Assembly: GCA_964617645.1 (NCBI GenBank)
Contig: CAZTYE010000003.1
Location: forward strand, 372,001-436,000
Origin: JADJGC01 sp964617645
GTDB lineage: Bacteria; Zixibacteria; MSB-5A5; CAIYYT01
Length of the DNA stretch: 64,000 nucleotides
Direction of reading: 5' to 3'
Shown here: positions 17,941 to 26,567 of the stretch, piece by piece
Layout of the letters: each line of letters begins with the position of its first letter
Numbering within the stretch: position 1 is the first letter of the stretch
Translations under genes and position numbers: made by a program
The notes under the pieces: generated by a model
Told to the model about the DNA's origin: nothing
Seen by the model: only the letters and a program-made list of their open reading frames with translations
Databases searched by the model: none

Positions 17941-19356
17941 TCAAGGACAGTTCTGGCAGGGAATGCCGCCACCAGAGAAAATGTAGGAGATCAAGTACAC
18001 ACAATCGCCGATATTGATGCGGCCGCTACAATCAGCGTCGCCGGATTGGATGGGTAGCGGCGCCGGACCACCGGAAAAAATGTAGTTGATCAAAAACACC
18101 GCGTCGGCGATGCTGATTGAGTCGTTGCGATCGGGGTCGCCGCATTTGTAGCCGATCGTGTATTGCAGCGCGGCGACAATGTCGATCAGGCCCTTACCCA
18201 AGCCACCGGCGAAGCTTGGATTGAGCGAGTCGATATCAATAGCCGTCTCGGACAAGATCTCTCTAACCTGCGAATGTGTCAGCGTTGCGTTTTTCGAACG
18301 CAGCAGTGCGGCCGCTCCGCTCACAAATGGCGCGGCAAAGCTCGTGCCATCCCACCAGGCATAAATCGTATCCAGAAACGGCGAGTACGTATTGACGCCC
18401 GGGGCGCAGAGATCGATCTTGCCGCCGTAATTCGAGAATGGCGCGAGAATGTCGTTGGAATCCACGGCGGCGATTGCAATCGCGTAAGACCGATCGGCCG
18501 GGAACGGAAACACCGTATTGGAGTTCGTCGAATCGTTGCCGGCAGCGGCGACAATTACAACGTCATTGTCGTGCGCGAACTTCAGAGCGTCGTCGAGCGC
18601 CTCGTTAACGCCGCGCATGCCGAGACTGAGATTGATGACGCCGCAGCCGTCCTCGACCGCTCGTACTACGGCGCGCGCCAGCGACCAACCATCGCCGCGC
18701 CCGAGCGTATCGAGAACCCGATAAATCTTGATGTTCGCATCGGGCGCCACCAAATGAATCAAGCCGCAGACAAATGTGCCGTGCCCCGATGCATGACCAC
18801 CAGGCTCGTCAAAGGCCACTGAATCATCATCCACGAAGTCCCATCCGGAAATACTGCCACCGGTTTTCGCCGTAAAGATGGGATGCGCGGTATTGATGCC
18901 GGTATCGAAGACACCGACGGTAACGCCGGTTCCGGTAGAAATTGTCAGTGCCGCAGCCAATTCAAGGTCGACGGCCGCTGTCTGCGATTCGAAACTCCCA
19001 ACCAGATTGTTGTCCAAGAACGGGGAACTGCGCTGGAATGGCTCCGGCGCATCGAGATAGTAGTTGGCGCCGCAGTAGAGCACGGTCGCCGCCTGCTGTT
19101 GTGCGATCACCGTCGCAAGGCTCTCGGCATCCGCTCCACCGGGAGCCTGCAGAAGATAACTTCCTGTTTGCGAAAGCACGGCCTTGAGACTCGTGCCGTA
19201 AGTCAGGTTGATGAAATTGATGTCATATCCCGTGAGCATTTCACAGACGATTTCACCGGGTCGGTACTCGCCATGACCGTTTCCTTGTGCTGACGCGGAT
19301 GTGCCGAGAAATTGTAGCCCGATCAGCAGCGATGAGAACAGGCTTCGCGTTTTCAT
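17941..19356 (-). CDS. Secreted subtilisin-like serine protease with two dockerin-type repeats
   Basis: The 471-residue protein has a signal peptide (1-24), a propeptide-like region to about 130, and an S8 catalytic domain: D151 in VFDTG, H192 in GHGT, oxyanion N274 in AAGN, S339 in GTSFAAP. From C405 two calcium-binding dockerin-like repeats follow (CGDPDRNDSISIADAVFLIN; GDADCSGRINIGDCVYLIS), each ending in YIFSGG, with a final CxxCP tail. Dockerins anchor enzymes to cohesins or to the cell surface. The ATG overlaps the stop of the upstream TPR-CHAT gene (ATGA), so this is the last gene of the sigma-factor operon. Confidence 0.88.
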   Translation of the reverse strand: MKTRSLFSSLLIGLQFLGTSASAQGNGHGEYRPGEIVCEMLTGYDINFINLTYGTSLKAVLSQTGSYLLQAPGGADAESLATVIAQQQAATVLYCGANYYLDAPEPFQRSSPFLDNNLVGSFESQTAAVDLELAAALTISTGTGVTVGVFDTGINTAHPIFTAKTGGSISGWDFVDDDSVAFDEPGGHASGHGTFVCGLIHLVAPDANIKIYRVLDTLGRGDGWSLARAVVRAVEDGCGVINLSLGMRGVNEALDDALKFAHDNDVVIVAAAGNDSTNSNTVFPFPADRSYAIAIAAVDSNDILAPFSNYGGKIDLCAPGVNTYSPFLDTIYAWWDGTSFAAPFVSGAAALLRSKNATLTHSQVREILSETAIDIDSLNPSFAGGLGKGLIDIVAALQYTIGYKCGDPDRNDSISIADAVFLINYIFSGGPAPLPIQSGDADCSGRINIGDCVYLISYIFSGGGIPCQNCP

Positions 19357-22085
19357 TTTATGTCTCCCATATCGCCGGCGCCGAAGACGCTGAAAGCAGC
19401 CCAGTGATAGGCTGACGGCCAGCGTTCGCGTACGAATCGAGCGGCGGTCTGCAGCGCCGCCGGCAAATTCCTGTCGGTTAGCAGACTGGAGTAAAATGCG
19501 GTCATAAACACCGCTGTGGTTTCATCAGCCACCGGCCAGTGACCGGCCAAGACATTGCGGGTGCCCATCTCTAATAATGATCGAACCAAACCGGTCGATT
19601 CCTCACCGGGAAGCGCAACTTGTTCGCCGGCCCGGCACGCCGCTAAGCTCACAAGATTGACTCGACACTGTTTCAAACGGAAATCAGCGGCAAACAGCGG
19701 GCCGTCCGAAAGTGCCAGATACGAATAGAACGGATTATCAGCCCGTAAGTTCGCATGGCCGGCAAAATGCCAGATATCGAAGGAACCGCTATCCGGCCAA
19801 TCCGCCCGGCGTGCCGTGCCCGCGAGCTTTGCACGATCTCCCAACTTCAGGAGTAAGCCGTTGATTTCGCGGTCCAACTGCGGAAGATCGTCACCGGCCC
19901 CGCGGACGAGGAGCACATCGCTTGACCGGGCCGAAATTCTTCGTGCCCGCTGATAATGCCGGAAACTCGGCGTCAGGACGATATGGTGGTTGTCAAGCAG
20001 GGCTTGATTGCCGATGCGCAGCGCTCGCCACGGGAGGTTTGCCAACTCACCTTCCGGGAGAAGTAACACCTGCTTGGCTTGAGAATCTACAGCCAGCGGC
20101 TGCCAAAGCCACTCGCCGATTTCCGCCCACAAGCGATGCTCGAGCGTAATGTCGACGCTCTCGTTTAGGTGTCCGGCGAGCAATTCGCCCTCGAGAATGA
20201 AACGCCAGCGGCGCATCGCTTGTGCCAATCGCGTGCGGCCATCGGCAATCCGGACGACACCTATCTCACCGCGTTGGTGCACAAACGCGATGATGTCATT
20301 GTCGCGCAGATGATACTGAACGATCGGCATCGAATCGGAAACGCGGCGCATCGATCGCAGCAAGTCGTCATTGTCAACGATTGTTCCAGCTTGCTCGCCT
20401 TCGACCGAAATCAACTCCTCGCGGATACGTTTCTGCAGCCTACTGAGCGCCCGATTTTTCGTGACTGTTGCCAATCCGCGTTCGCCGGCGACCGATGACA
20501 AGTGCCGCGAAAGCGCGGCCACCTGTTGGGCCAGATAGTTAAGTGATTCATTAACTCGACGTCGATCCGGGCTAATGGCGTTACCGTGAATCGGCGCCCA
20601 AATACCTGCCGTCTTGTACCGTTCCGACCAGACAGCGGCCGCACGCGGTTCGTGATCCAATTCGGCGGCAATCAACCGCATATGCGGCGATTCGTGTTGC
20701 CGGCCGAACACGGTACGCAATTCAATCGGCGGCAGTTGTGCGCGCACGGCATCGAGCCGATCGGCGGCGCGTCTCCAGGCCTGGCGGGCGGCGTCAATAT
20801 CCCCACGGCGAAAGCAGTCATCGCCTTCCAACGTTTGCCACACTGCGAACAGTTGCGGCACGGCGCGAACCGCGGGATTGGATTTCAGCCGCGCAAGCGA
20901 ATCGACTTTCCGTTTACCGTCTGTTCCTGCCTGAAAATCGCAGAGTGCCTGCCAGAGCGGTAATTGAGCTTTCGCGAACAAGGACCGTGCGGAGCTGATC
21001 AGCCGTTGCCTCTGCTTGCCGCTTTCAAGTTGAGCCTGCAACATCGTCGCAGCGCCGGCAAATCCGCGATTTCTGTCGAGAATAAATCCTGTCTCGGCGC
21101 GTTTGGCCCCGCTCCGGGCCTCAGCCATCCGACCGAGTGCCGCCGCCGCCTGGCCGCGAAACAACGCGGCTTTGGATCGTTCGTATCGCAACTGTAACTT
21201 CTTAAAGTCCGACTCGACGGCGCGCGCCGAATCAAGAGCATCCGCATAGAGACCCAAACTCAGATACACTTCCGCGCGATCGAGGCGACACAATGCGGCG
21301 CCCCGCGGATCGCCGCCCCCGTGATAGACTCGTTCACAGGCCGTCAGCTCGCGCAATGCGATGTGAAACTTGCCCTTGAGCATGTACATCCAAGCCAATC
21401 CATAGCGGGAATCATTGCCATCAAGGACATAGCCTGCTTCATCCCAAATGGCGATTGCTTTCCGGTATGACGTTTCGGCGGCTTCCATATCAAAGAGCTG
21501 GACCAAAGAATTCGCTTGATTGTAAAGGGCACGCGCGTAGGCGACCTTGTTGCCGGCTTTCAGAAATACGGCCGCCGCCTCGCGGTAGAGCTTCTCGGCA
21601 TCCCGATGACGATCTTGACGATGAAGCAAATTGCCGTAGTTCACGCGCGTCTGAGCCAGATCAACGTCCGCCTTCAGACGCCCAAAAATCGTGATCGCCC
21701 GGCGCGCGTGAATTTTAGCTTGTCGCGAATTGCCGAGATACATTTGGACGTCGATCAGAGCGCGATCAATTCGAGCCCGCTGTAACGGCTGATCCTTGAG
21801 CAACGGGTAGGCTTTCTGATAGGCCTTCAGAGCCTCGAGATGATTGCCGCTCATGTGGCTGAGACGAGCCAGCGCGCGATAGCCAGTGACTTCAAGAACT
21901 CCGCTCTGCACCACTCCGTATCGTGCAAACTTCCGCGACAACGATAGCGCCGTCTTGAGCGATGTCCGGGCGGCGCTTTGAATTGCGTTGTCACAAGCAA
22001 TGGCAAGCTCCGCCGCCGGAACGCCGCTGGTGACTCCTCGTCTGAGAAACTTCTCAGCCGCTATTTCGATTGCGGTCTTTTCCAC
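19353..22085 (-). CDS. TPR-CHAT protein (caspase-like peptidase domain)
   Basis: The 910-residue cytosolic protein has about 480 residues of TPR repeats (EALKAYQKAYPLLKDQPL, RAARRAIT, KLYREAAAVFLKAGNKVAYARALYNQANSL and others), a spacer, and a C-terminal CHAT domain. The catalytic dyad is visible as HFAGHA (H777) and SLAACRAG (C817), with the typical GTRNVLAGHWPV and VFMTAFYSSLL strands. CHAT proteins are clan CD caspase relatives; some, such as TPR-CHAT (Csx29), are proteases activated by CRISPR effectors. The GTG start overlaps the preceding zinc-finger gene by 25 bases, and its stop overlaps the subtilase start. No transmembrane segment was seen. Confidence 0.88.
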   Translation of the reverse strand: MEKTAIEIAAEKFLRRGVTSGVPAAELAIACDNAIQSAARTSLKTALSLSRKFARYGVVQSGVLEVTGYRALARLSHMSGNHLEALKAYQKAYPLLKDQPLQRARIDRALIDVQMYLGNSRQAKIHARRAITIFGRLKADVDLAQTRVNYGNLLHRQDRHRDAEKLYREAAAVFLKAGNKVAYARALYNQANSLVQLFDMEAAETSYRKAIAIWDEAGYVLDGNDSRYGLAWMYMLKGKFHIALRELTACERVYHGGGDPRGAALCRLDRAEVYLSLGLYADALDSARAVESDFKKLQLRYERSKAALFRGQAAAALGRMAEARSGAKRAETGFILDRNRGFAGAATMLQAQLESGKQRQRLISSARSLFAKAQLPLWQALCDFQAGTDGKRKVDSLARLKSNPAVRAVPQLFAVWQTLEGDDCFRRGDIDAARQAWRRAADRLDAVRAQLPPIELRTVFGRQHESPHMRLIAAELDHEPRAAAVWSERYKTAGIWAPIHGNAISPDRRRVNESLNYLAQQVAALSRHLSSVAGERGLATVTKNRALSRLQKRIREELISVEGEQAGTIVDNDDLLRSMRRVSDSMPIVQYHLRDNDIIAFVHQRGEIGVVRIADGRTRLAQAMRRWRFILEGELLAGHLNESVDITLEHRLWAEIGEWLWQPLAVDSQAKQVLLLPEGELANLPWRALRIGNQALLDNHHIVLTPSFRHYQRARRISARSSDVLLVRGAGDDLPQLDREINGLLLKLGDRAKLAGTARRADWPDSGSFDIWHFAGHANLRADNPFYSYLALSDGPLFAADFRLKQCRVNLVSLAACRAGEQVALPGEESTGLVRSLLEMGTRNVLAGHWPVADETTAVFMTAFYSSLLTDRNLPAALQTAARFVRERWPSAYHWAAFSVFGAGDMGDIK

Positions 22086-22624
22086 GACAACTCCGGCAAT
22101 TCGATGACAAATTCATCCGCGCGGAGAGTGATATGACGCGGTGGTCTGGTCCCTGACCATTGATACAGACCCGCGCTGTCCGGTAAGTATTCCTTTTTAT
22201 CCGCATGAATTGCGACGGTAGCGTGTCCCTTAACTTGCGCCACGAACGCCCAGCCCTTTTCTTGCCGTTCAGCGCGCAAGTCAAAACGAATCCGGTCGGT
22301 CTCAAATCGAATGCGCCGATCCGATTCAACGCTCTCGCCCCGAACACCGAGCGGCTGCGGCATTGTCCATGAATCGAACACGATTCGCGCAACCAAAGAC
22401 TGAATTCGCTGCAAACGCTTTTGACCGGCAATCAGGGCAATTGCCCGCTCGACCCACGCGTTCGGGGCGTCGGGAAGGTGCAGCCTACCGGCACAATCGA
22501 ATGATCGCAGCAACTCAACCAACTCACGGCACTCGGTGCACTCCGTAAGATGAGCGTTTTCGGTCAGTTGTCGCTGTCTCGCGGCCGTGACCAACTGATT
22601 GCGGTCAAGATGTTTATCGCTCAT
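22061..22624 (-). CDS. Soluble zinc-finger (zf-HC2-like) protein, putative anti-sigma factor or adaptor
   Basis: The 187-residue protein begins with a helical segment bearing HLTECTECRELV (H25, C29, C32), the H-x3-C-x2-C core of zf-HC2 anti-sigma factors that bind ECF sigma factors through zinc. Unlike most such proteins it has no obvious membrane helix, so it would act in the cytosol. The C-terminal half is beta-rich (RIRFDLRAERQEKGWAFVAQVKGHATVAIHADKKE) and of unknown fold. It lies 34 bases after the sigma gene and overlaps the CHAT gene by 25 bases, so a regulatory role on the sigma factor is likely but not demonstrated. Confidence 0.72.
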   Translation of the reverse strand: MSDKHLDRNQLVTAARQRQLTENAHLTECTECRELVELLRSFDCAGRLHLPDAPNAWVERAIALIAGQKRLQRIQSLVARIVFDSWTMPQPLGVRGESVESDRRIRFETDRIRFDLRAERQEKGWAFVAQVKGHATVAIHADKKEYLPDSAGLYQWSGTRPPRHITLRADEFVIELPELSWKRPQSK

Positions 22625-22658
22625 AGGCCGAATCCTTCATTCCATTCAACAGAGTCGC

Positions 22659-23228
22659 TCACTCCGGATTTCGTACTTCCCAGTAGCCGTTTTCCATCAG
22701 CAGCTTCTTGAGGCGTTCCAAGCAGCGACGCCGAATCGGTCCCAGGCTGTTGAACGCCAGACCGAGATCGGCGGCGATTTGCTCGTATGACTTTTCTTCA
22801 TCGGCGAAAAAAAACGCCTCAACCAACCTGCGGCAGCGGTCATCGAGCTGATCGATGGCGATCTCAAGCTGGGCCTGTTTTTCTGTCGCCAACAGGTACT
22901 CCTCCGGATTTGGCGATTCATCGGAAGGCTCCTGACGTTCGTCTTCGGCGCCGGGGTCGACTCCGGCGCGCCGCCTGATACGAAGTGCTTCACGCTTGGC
23001 GGTCGTTACGAGCCAAGACGACAGACGGGACGGATCATTGAGCTTCTTCCGATTGTTGTAGAGCAATACCCAGGTCTGCTGGAAACAATCCGCCGCTTCC
23101 ATCTGCGATAGACCGACGCGGGTGGCGACCGCATATACCAGCGCCTGATAACGCTTAACTATCGTGGCCCAAGCCTCTTGATTGCCGTCGACAACAGCCG
23201 GCCAGAGATCGGTATCAGTTTGCGACAT
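22659..23228 (-). CDS. ECF-type RNA polymerase sigma factor
   Basis: The 189-residue protein has the sigma-70 region 2 (NQEAWATIVKRYQALVYAVATRVGLSQMEAADCFQQTWVLLYNNRKKLNDPSRLSSWLVTTAKREALRIRR) and region 4 (LDDRCRRLVEAFFFADEEKSYEQIAADLGLAFNSLGPIRRRCLERLKKLL). I chose the ATG at 23228; an upstream in-frame ATG at 23393 would add 55 residues with no sigma-like content. The upstream gap has no good Shine-Dalgarno sequence. It is the first gene of a four-gene operon with the zinc-finger protein, TPR-CHAT and subtilase, and probably directs their expression and its own. Confidence 0.86.
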   Translation of the reverse strand: MSQTDTDLWPAVVDGNQEAWATIVKRYQALVYAVATRVGLSQMEAADCFQQTWVLLYNNRKKLNDPSRLSSWLVTTAKREALRIRRRAGVDPGAEDERQEPSDESPNPEEYLLATEKQAQLEIAIDQLDDRCRRLVEAFFFADEEKSYEQIAADLGLAFNSLGPIRRRCLERLKKLLMENGYWEVRNPE

Positions 23229-23288
23229 CGTATTGGCATTATATGAAATTCCGCCCGAATGCAACACGGAAGCGACCGGCAAAAAATC

Positions 23289-23332
23289 CGCCCGAATCTT
23301 GCCCCCTTGATCAGGCGTAGACGATTCGGGCG
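23289..23332 (-). promoter_or_regulatory. Leader hairpin upstream of the sigma gene (attenuator or operator)
   Basis: CGCCCGAATC (23289-23298) and GATTCGGGCG (23323-23332) are a perfect 10-base inverted repeat with a 24-base loop. On the minus strand the stem is followed by GATTTTTT, so it looks like a terminator about 60 bases before the sigma start codon, inside the expected leader. On the plus strand it is followed by TTTT. A third copy of the CGCCCGAAT word lies at 23252-23260. It may attenuate the operon or be a binding site. Confidence 0.45.
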
Positions 23333-23450
23333 TTTTGGGGGAAGGTAAGGTCCCCGAGGGGATTTGTAGTAAGTCGACAGCTAAATCGCCCAATATTCTT
23401 CCGGTTCAGTGAGGACGCCGTTAGATTCCTGTGAATTCGGCCCTAAAGAA

Positions 23451-23478
23451 GAAACGCCCGGTGGGGCGCGGGCGTTTC
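23451..23478. terminator. Perfect 10-bp hairpin in the intergenic gap
   Basis: GAAACGCCCG (23451-23460) and CGGGCGTTTC (23469-23478) are separated by eight bases. No strong T-run follows on either strand, so it may be a protein-binding or RNA structure rather than a true terminator. Confidence 0.3.
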
Positions 23479-23697
23479 AGTCGGGGAGTGAAGCTGACTT
23501 TCGGGCGTGGTAGGAATGTGAACACAAAGTCGATTTCTCGCGTTCAGGGATCATGATCTCGTCATGAAATTGACGTTAGTTTGCTCACGGTCTTCTCGCT
23601 CCGCATCGGTCGCTCGGAGCAACTTGCGGCGATAATTGGCGTATATTGGAAAATCCAAGTTTGTTGGTCGATACCAACCGCGCCGAAAGGAACCTTT

Positions 23698-24036
23698 ATG
23701 GACTACTATCAGATCTGGTGCAATCTCAGAGATTCGCACAAGGACATCGAATTCTGCGAGAATGTCCAAGCCTACCTCGAACACCTGCGGGTTCGCGATT
23801 TCATTGATGGCTTCACTATTACCCGGCGTAAGCTCGGATTCGGTCCGGCGGAACTGGGAGAATTCAATATCACGATCATCGCCGAATCGCTGGGCGATAT
23901 CGAGCGCACCTTCCAGTATGTTGCGACTCGAGGTGGCGAGATTGAACGCCTGCATCGACTGGTCTACAGCGCAATCACCGACTTTCGCTCGGCGCTCTAC
24001 CGCGATTTCCCTGATCCGGTGCGGCAGAAGGCCTGA
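23698..24036 (+). CDS. Small conserved protein, DUF6614-like
   Basis: The 112-residue protein starts at an ATG preceded by AAAGGAA; the frame is open earlier but has no ribosome-binding site. It reads IWCNLRDSHKDIEFCENVQAYLEHL, ITRRKLGFGPAELGEF, RGGEIERLHRLVYSAITDFRSALYRDFPDP, which I associate with the DUF6614 family of small cytosolic proteins seen in several phyla. No catalytic motif is evident and the function is unknown. It stands alone between the sigma operon and rpmE. Confidence 0.65.
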   Translation: MDYYQIWCNLRDSHKDIEFCENVQAYLEHLRVRDFIDGFTITRRKLGFGPAELGEFNITIIAESLGDIERTFQYVATRGGEIERLHRLVYSAITDFRSALYRDFPDPVRQKA

Positions 24037-24168
24037 CCAGGCTCCTTGACGCGGGAAAGACTCAGTTCGCTTGGAACCATCTCGCCAATAACGGGTTATA
24101 GATAACGAAAGCCGGGAAGATTCGAATTTGATTGGCGGATCCCGACGAGTCTCTTGATCAAGAATCAC

Positions 24169-24197
24169 TTGCTTTGGGAACCGCCGTGGGTTATAAT
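24169..24197 (+). promoter_or_regulatory. Sigma-70-type promoter of rpmE
   Basis: TTGCTT (24169-24174) and a perfect TATAAT (24192-24197) are separated by 17 bases. It lies about 40 bases before the rpmE start codon. Confidence 0.65.
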
Positions 24198-24235
24198 TGC
24201 TGACTACGTTTTGTCACAGCAGGAGATGATGATAA

Positions 24236-24463
24236 ATGAAAGCTGATATTCATCCGAAGTACAACAAGGTCAAAATCAAATGCGCCTGCGGTAGCGAGTT
24301 CGAGACGCGTTCGACCATGAAAGAGACCATTTCGGTCGAAATCTGCTCGGCTTGCCACCCGTTCTACACCGGAAAGCAGAAGCTGGTCGATACGGCCGGC
24401 CGCGTTGATCGTTTCCGCCGCAAATACGGCGATGTCAGCGGCGCCAAGAAGACCGAAAAGTAG
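24236..24463 (+). CDS. rpmE: 50S ribosomal protein L31 (zinc-binding form)
   Basis: The 75-residue protein opens with MKADIHPKYN and has the four-cysteine zinc site of the C-plus form of L31 (C16, C18, C37, C40 in IKCACGSEF and ICSACHPFYTGKQK), which distinguishes it from the zinc-free paralogue. It is a peripheral protein of the large subunit near bridge B1b. It has its own promoter and is followed by a strong hairpin terminator. Confidence 0.95.
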   Translation: MKADIHPKYNKVKIKCACGSEFETRSTMKETISVEICSACHPFYTGKQKLVDTAGRVDRFRRKYGDVSGAKKTEK

Positions 24464-24480
24464 ATAGACGATCTTACATC

Positions 24481-24514
24481 AAGCAGGAGTGGCCTGGCCA
24501 TTCCTGCTTTTTGT
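24481..24514 (+). terminator. Terminator after rpmE
   Basis: AAGCAGGAGTGGC / GCCATTCCTGCTT form a 13-bp stem with one G-U pair and a three-base loop, followed by TTTTTG. A typical intrinsic terminator, though the next gene (DUF1385) is close and could be read through. Confidence 0.8.
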
Positions 24515-24538
24515 ATAATTGCCGTCCAAAGGAATTCG

Positions 24539-25489
24539 ATGTCGGAAATTCAAGTCGGCGGACAAGCCGTAATCGAGGGCGTCATGATTCGCTCTGCGTC
24601 GCGAATAGCGACCGCAGTGCGCCGTGCCGATAGTTCGATTTTGGTCAAATCATCCGCCTACACGCCCTTATCCAAGCGATTCAAGCCGATCGGCTGGCCG
24701 GTGGTTCGCGGCTTTATCGGCTTGTTTGAGATGCTGGCGATCGGTATTGGCAGTTTGAACTTCTCCGCCGAAATCGCTGCGCAGGACATCGACAAGGCCG
24801 AGGGCAAGGACATTGCAGAAACCAAGAAGTCGAACGGCTGGTTAATCGCCCTGAGCATGATCTTCGCCCTCGGCGTTGGCATTCTCGTCTTCTTCTTCGT
24901 GCCGCTCTGGGTGGCGTCGCTACTGGGCTTGGGCAAAGATGCGTTGCTGTTCAATCTGGTCGCCGGCGGCGTGCGCGTGACACTATTCCTGGGTTATGTA
25001 ACCGCGCTGAGCTACTTCCGAGACTTCCGCCGCATCTTCCAGTATCACGGCGCCGAGCACAAGGCGATTTGGGCCTATGAGAACCAAACACCGCTGACAC
25101 CCGAAAATGCGCAGCAGTACACGACGTTGCATCCGCGTTGCGGCACGTCATTCATTCTCATTGTAGCCTTATTCGCCATTCTGATTTTTGCGATCGCCGA
25201 TACGCTGTTTCAGGTGATTTCCGGCCAAGCGCCGGCGCTGTTCGTCCGCCTGGGACTGCATCTGGCGCTGCTGCCGCTGGTGGCCGGTGGCAGCTATGAG
25301 ATCCTCAAAGCTTCCGCTAAAAGTTGCAACAATCCGGTCGTCAAGATTCTGATCAAACCGGGGCTTTGGCTGCAACTGATTACGACCAAAGAACCCAGCC
25401 TTGACCAGCTTGAGGTCGCGATCGTCGCGGTCAAAGCCTCGCTGGGACTGCCGCAGGACGTCGAAGTCCGCGAACTTGCCGATGCTTGA
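24539..25489 (+). CDS. DUF1385 family membrane protein (YqhQ-like)
   Basis: The 316-residue protein shows the family signature VGGQAVIEGVMIRS at the N-terminus and several membrane segments (about residues 100-130, 140-160, 205-225, 240-260), with YHGAEHKAIWAYE between them. DUF1385 proteins are commonly found next to prfA or rpmE; their function is unknown. Its stop overlaps the prfA ATG, so the two are translated together. Confidence 0.9.
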   Translation: MSEIQVGGQAVIEGVMIRSASRIATAVRRADSSILVKSSAYTPLSKRFKPIGWPVVRGFIGLFEMLAIGIGSLNFSAEIAAQDIDKAEGKDIAETKKSNGWLIALSMIFALGVGILVFFFVPLWVASLLGLGKDALLFNLVAGGVRVTLFLGYVTALSYFRDFRRIFQYHGAEHKAIWAYENQTPLTPENAQQYTTLHPRCGTSFILIVALFAILIFAIADTLFQVISGQAPALFVRLGLHLALLPLVAGGSYEILKASAKSCNNPVVKILIKPGLWLQLITTKEPSLDQLEVAIVAVKASLGLPQDVEVRELADA

Positions 25490-26567
25490 TCTCGTCAAAG
25501 CCGTCGAAGACAAACTCGCGTCGATCAACGAGCAACTCTCCGATCCGAAAGTGATCGCCGACAACGCGCGTTTCCGCAATCTCTCCCGTGAACACAAAGA
25601 ATTAGCTGAAATCGTGACGGTCGGCGCTGAGTACCGGCGGCTCCTGCAATCCGTCGAAGATTCCGACAAGATTCTCGCACAGGAAATCGATGCCGATCTG
25701 CTCGAATTGGCGCAGGCCGAGAAGGAGCAGTCGCAAACCTCACTCGAGACCGTAACTCGCAAGTTGCGTTTGTTGCTTTCGCCGCGCGACCCCAACGATG
25801 CCAAAGATGTCATTCTCGAAATTCGCGCCGGAACCGGCGGCGATGAAGCGGCACTGTTCGCGGCGGACCTTTATCGCATGTACACGCGCTACGCGGATAC
25901 GCACGGCTTCAAGGTCGATCTGCTCAGCTCGAATCCAACCGGACAAGGCGGATTTAAGGAAATAATCGTCTCGATCTCCGGCGAAGAGGTCTATTCACAC
26001 CTCAAATTCGAATCCGGTGTGCACCGCGTGCAGCGTGTGCCGGCAACCGAAGCATCGGGGCGAATTCACACATCCGCCGCCTCGGTGGCGGTCTTGCCAG
26101 AGGCCGATGATGTTGACATCCAGATCAACCCGAACGAATTACGCACCGACGTTTTCCGTTCTTCGGGCCCCGGCGGTCAATCGGTCAACACGACCGACTC
26201 CGCCGTGCGCTTAACCCACTTGCCGACCGGCTTGGTCGTTTCCTGTCAGGATGAAAAGTCGCAGATTAAGAACAAGGCCAAAGCCCTCAAAGTGCTGCGC
26301 GCCCGCCTGCTCGACCGCGCGATCGCTGAACAGCAAGAGAAAATCGCCTCCGCGCGCAAGTCGATGGTCGGCTCTGGCGATCGCTCGGCGAAAATTCGCA
26401 CCTACAATTTTCCGCAAGGACGCGTGACCGATCATCGCATCAATCTCACACTTTACAAACTCAGCGATATCATCAACGGCGATTTGGACGACCTGATCAA
26501 GCCCTTGCAAGAAGCCGAGCAGGAAGAGCGGCTCAAAAAGGCCGGCGAAATGGCGGGAGTGAATTGA
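25482..26567 (+). CDS. prfA: Peptide chain release factor 1
   Basis: The 361-residue protein terminates translation at UAA and UAG. The stop-codon-reading tripeptide PAT is in HRVQRVPATEASGRIHTS, and the catalytic GGQ motif is in SSGPGGQSVNTTDSAVRLTH. The ATG at 25482, inside the last codons of the DUF1385 gene, gives the usual start of the coiled-coil domain 1; an earlier in-frame start at 25401 lies entirely within that gene. The enzyme that methylates this glutamine, prmC, is encoded 4 kb downstream. Confidence 0.95.
   Translation: MLDLVKAVEDKLASINEQLSDPKVIADNARFRNLSREHKELAEIVTVGAEYRRLLQSVEDSDKILAQEIDADLLELAQAEKEQSQTSLETVTRKLRLLLSPRDPNDAKDVILEIRAGTGGDEAALFAADLYRMYTRYADTHGFKVDLLSSNPTGQGGFKEIIVSISGEEVYSHLKFESGVHRVQRVPATEASGRIHTSAASVAVLPEADDVDIQINPNELRTDVFRSSGPGGQSVNTTDSAVRLTHLPTGLVVSCQDEKSQIKNKAKALKVLRARLLDRAIAEQQEKIASARKSMVGSGDRSAKIRTYNFPQGRVTDHRINLTLYKLSDIINGDLDDLIKPLQEAEQEERLKKAGEMAGVN

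Larger units (their letters stand above)
23229..23697. other. Intergenic gap with two hairpins, between divergent genes
   Basis: This 469-base gap separates the ECF-sigma operon (minus) from the DUF6614-like gene (plus). Going left to right it holds a CCGCCCGAAT word at 23251-23260, the hairpin at 23289-23332, and a second perfect inverted repeat GAAACGCCCG / CGGGCGTTTC (23451-23460 and 23469-23478). No additional gene or clear minus-10/minus-35 pair was seen. Confidence 0.5.
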
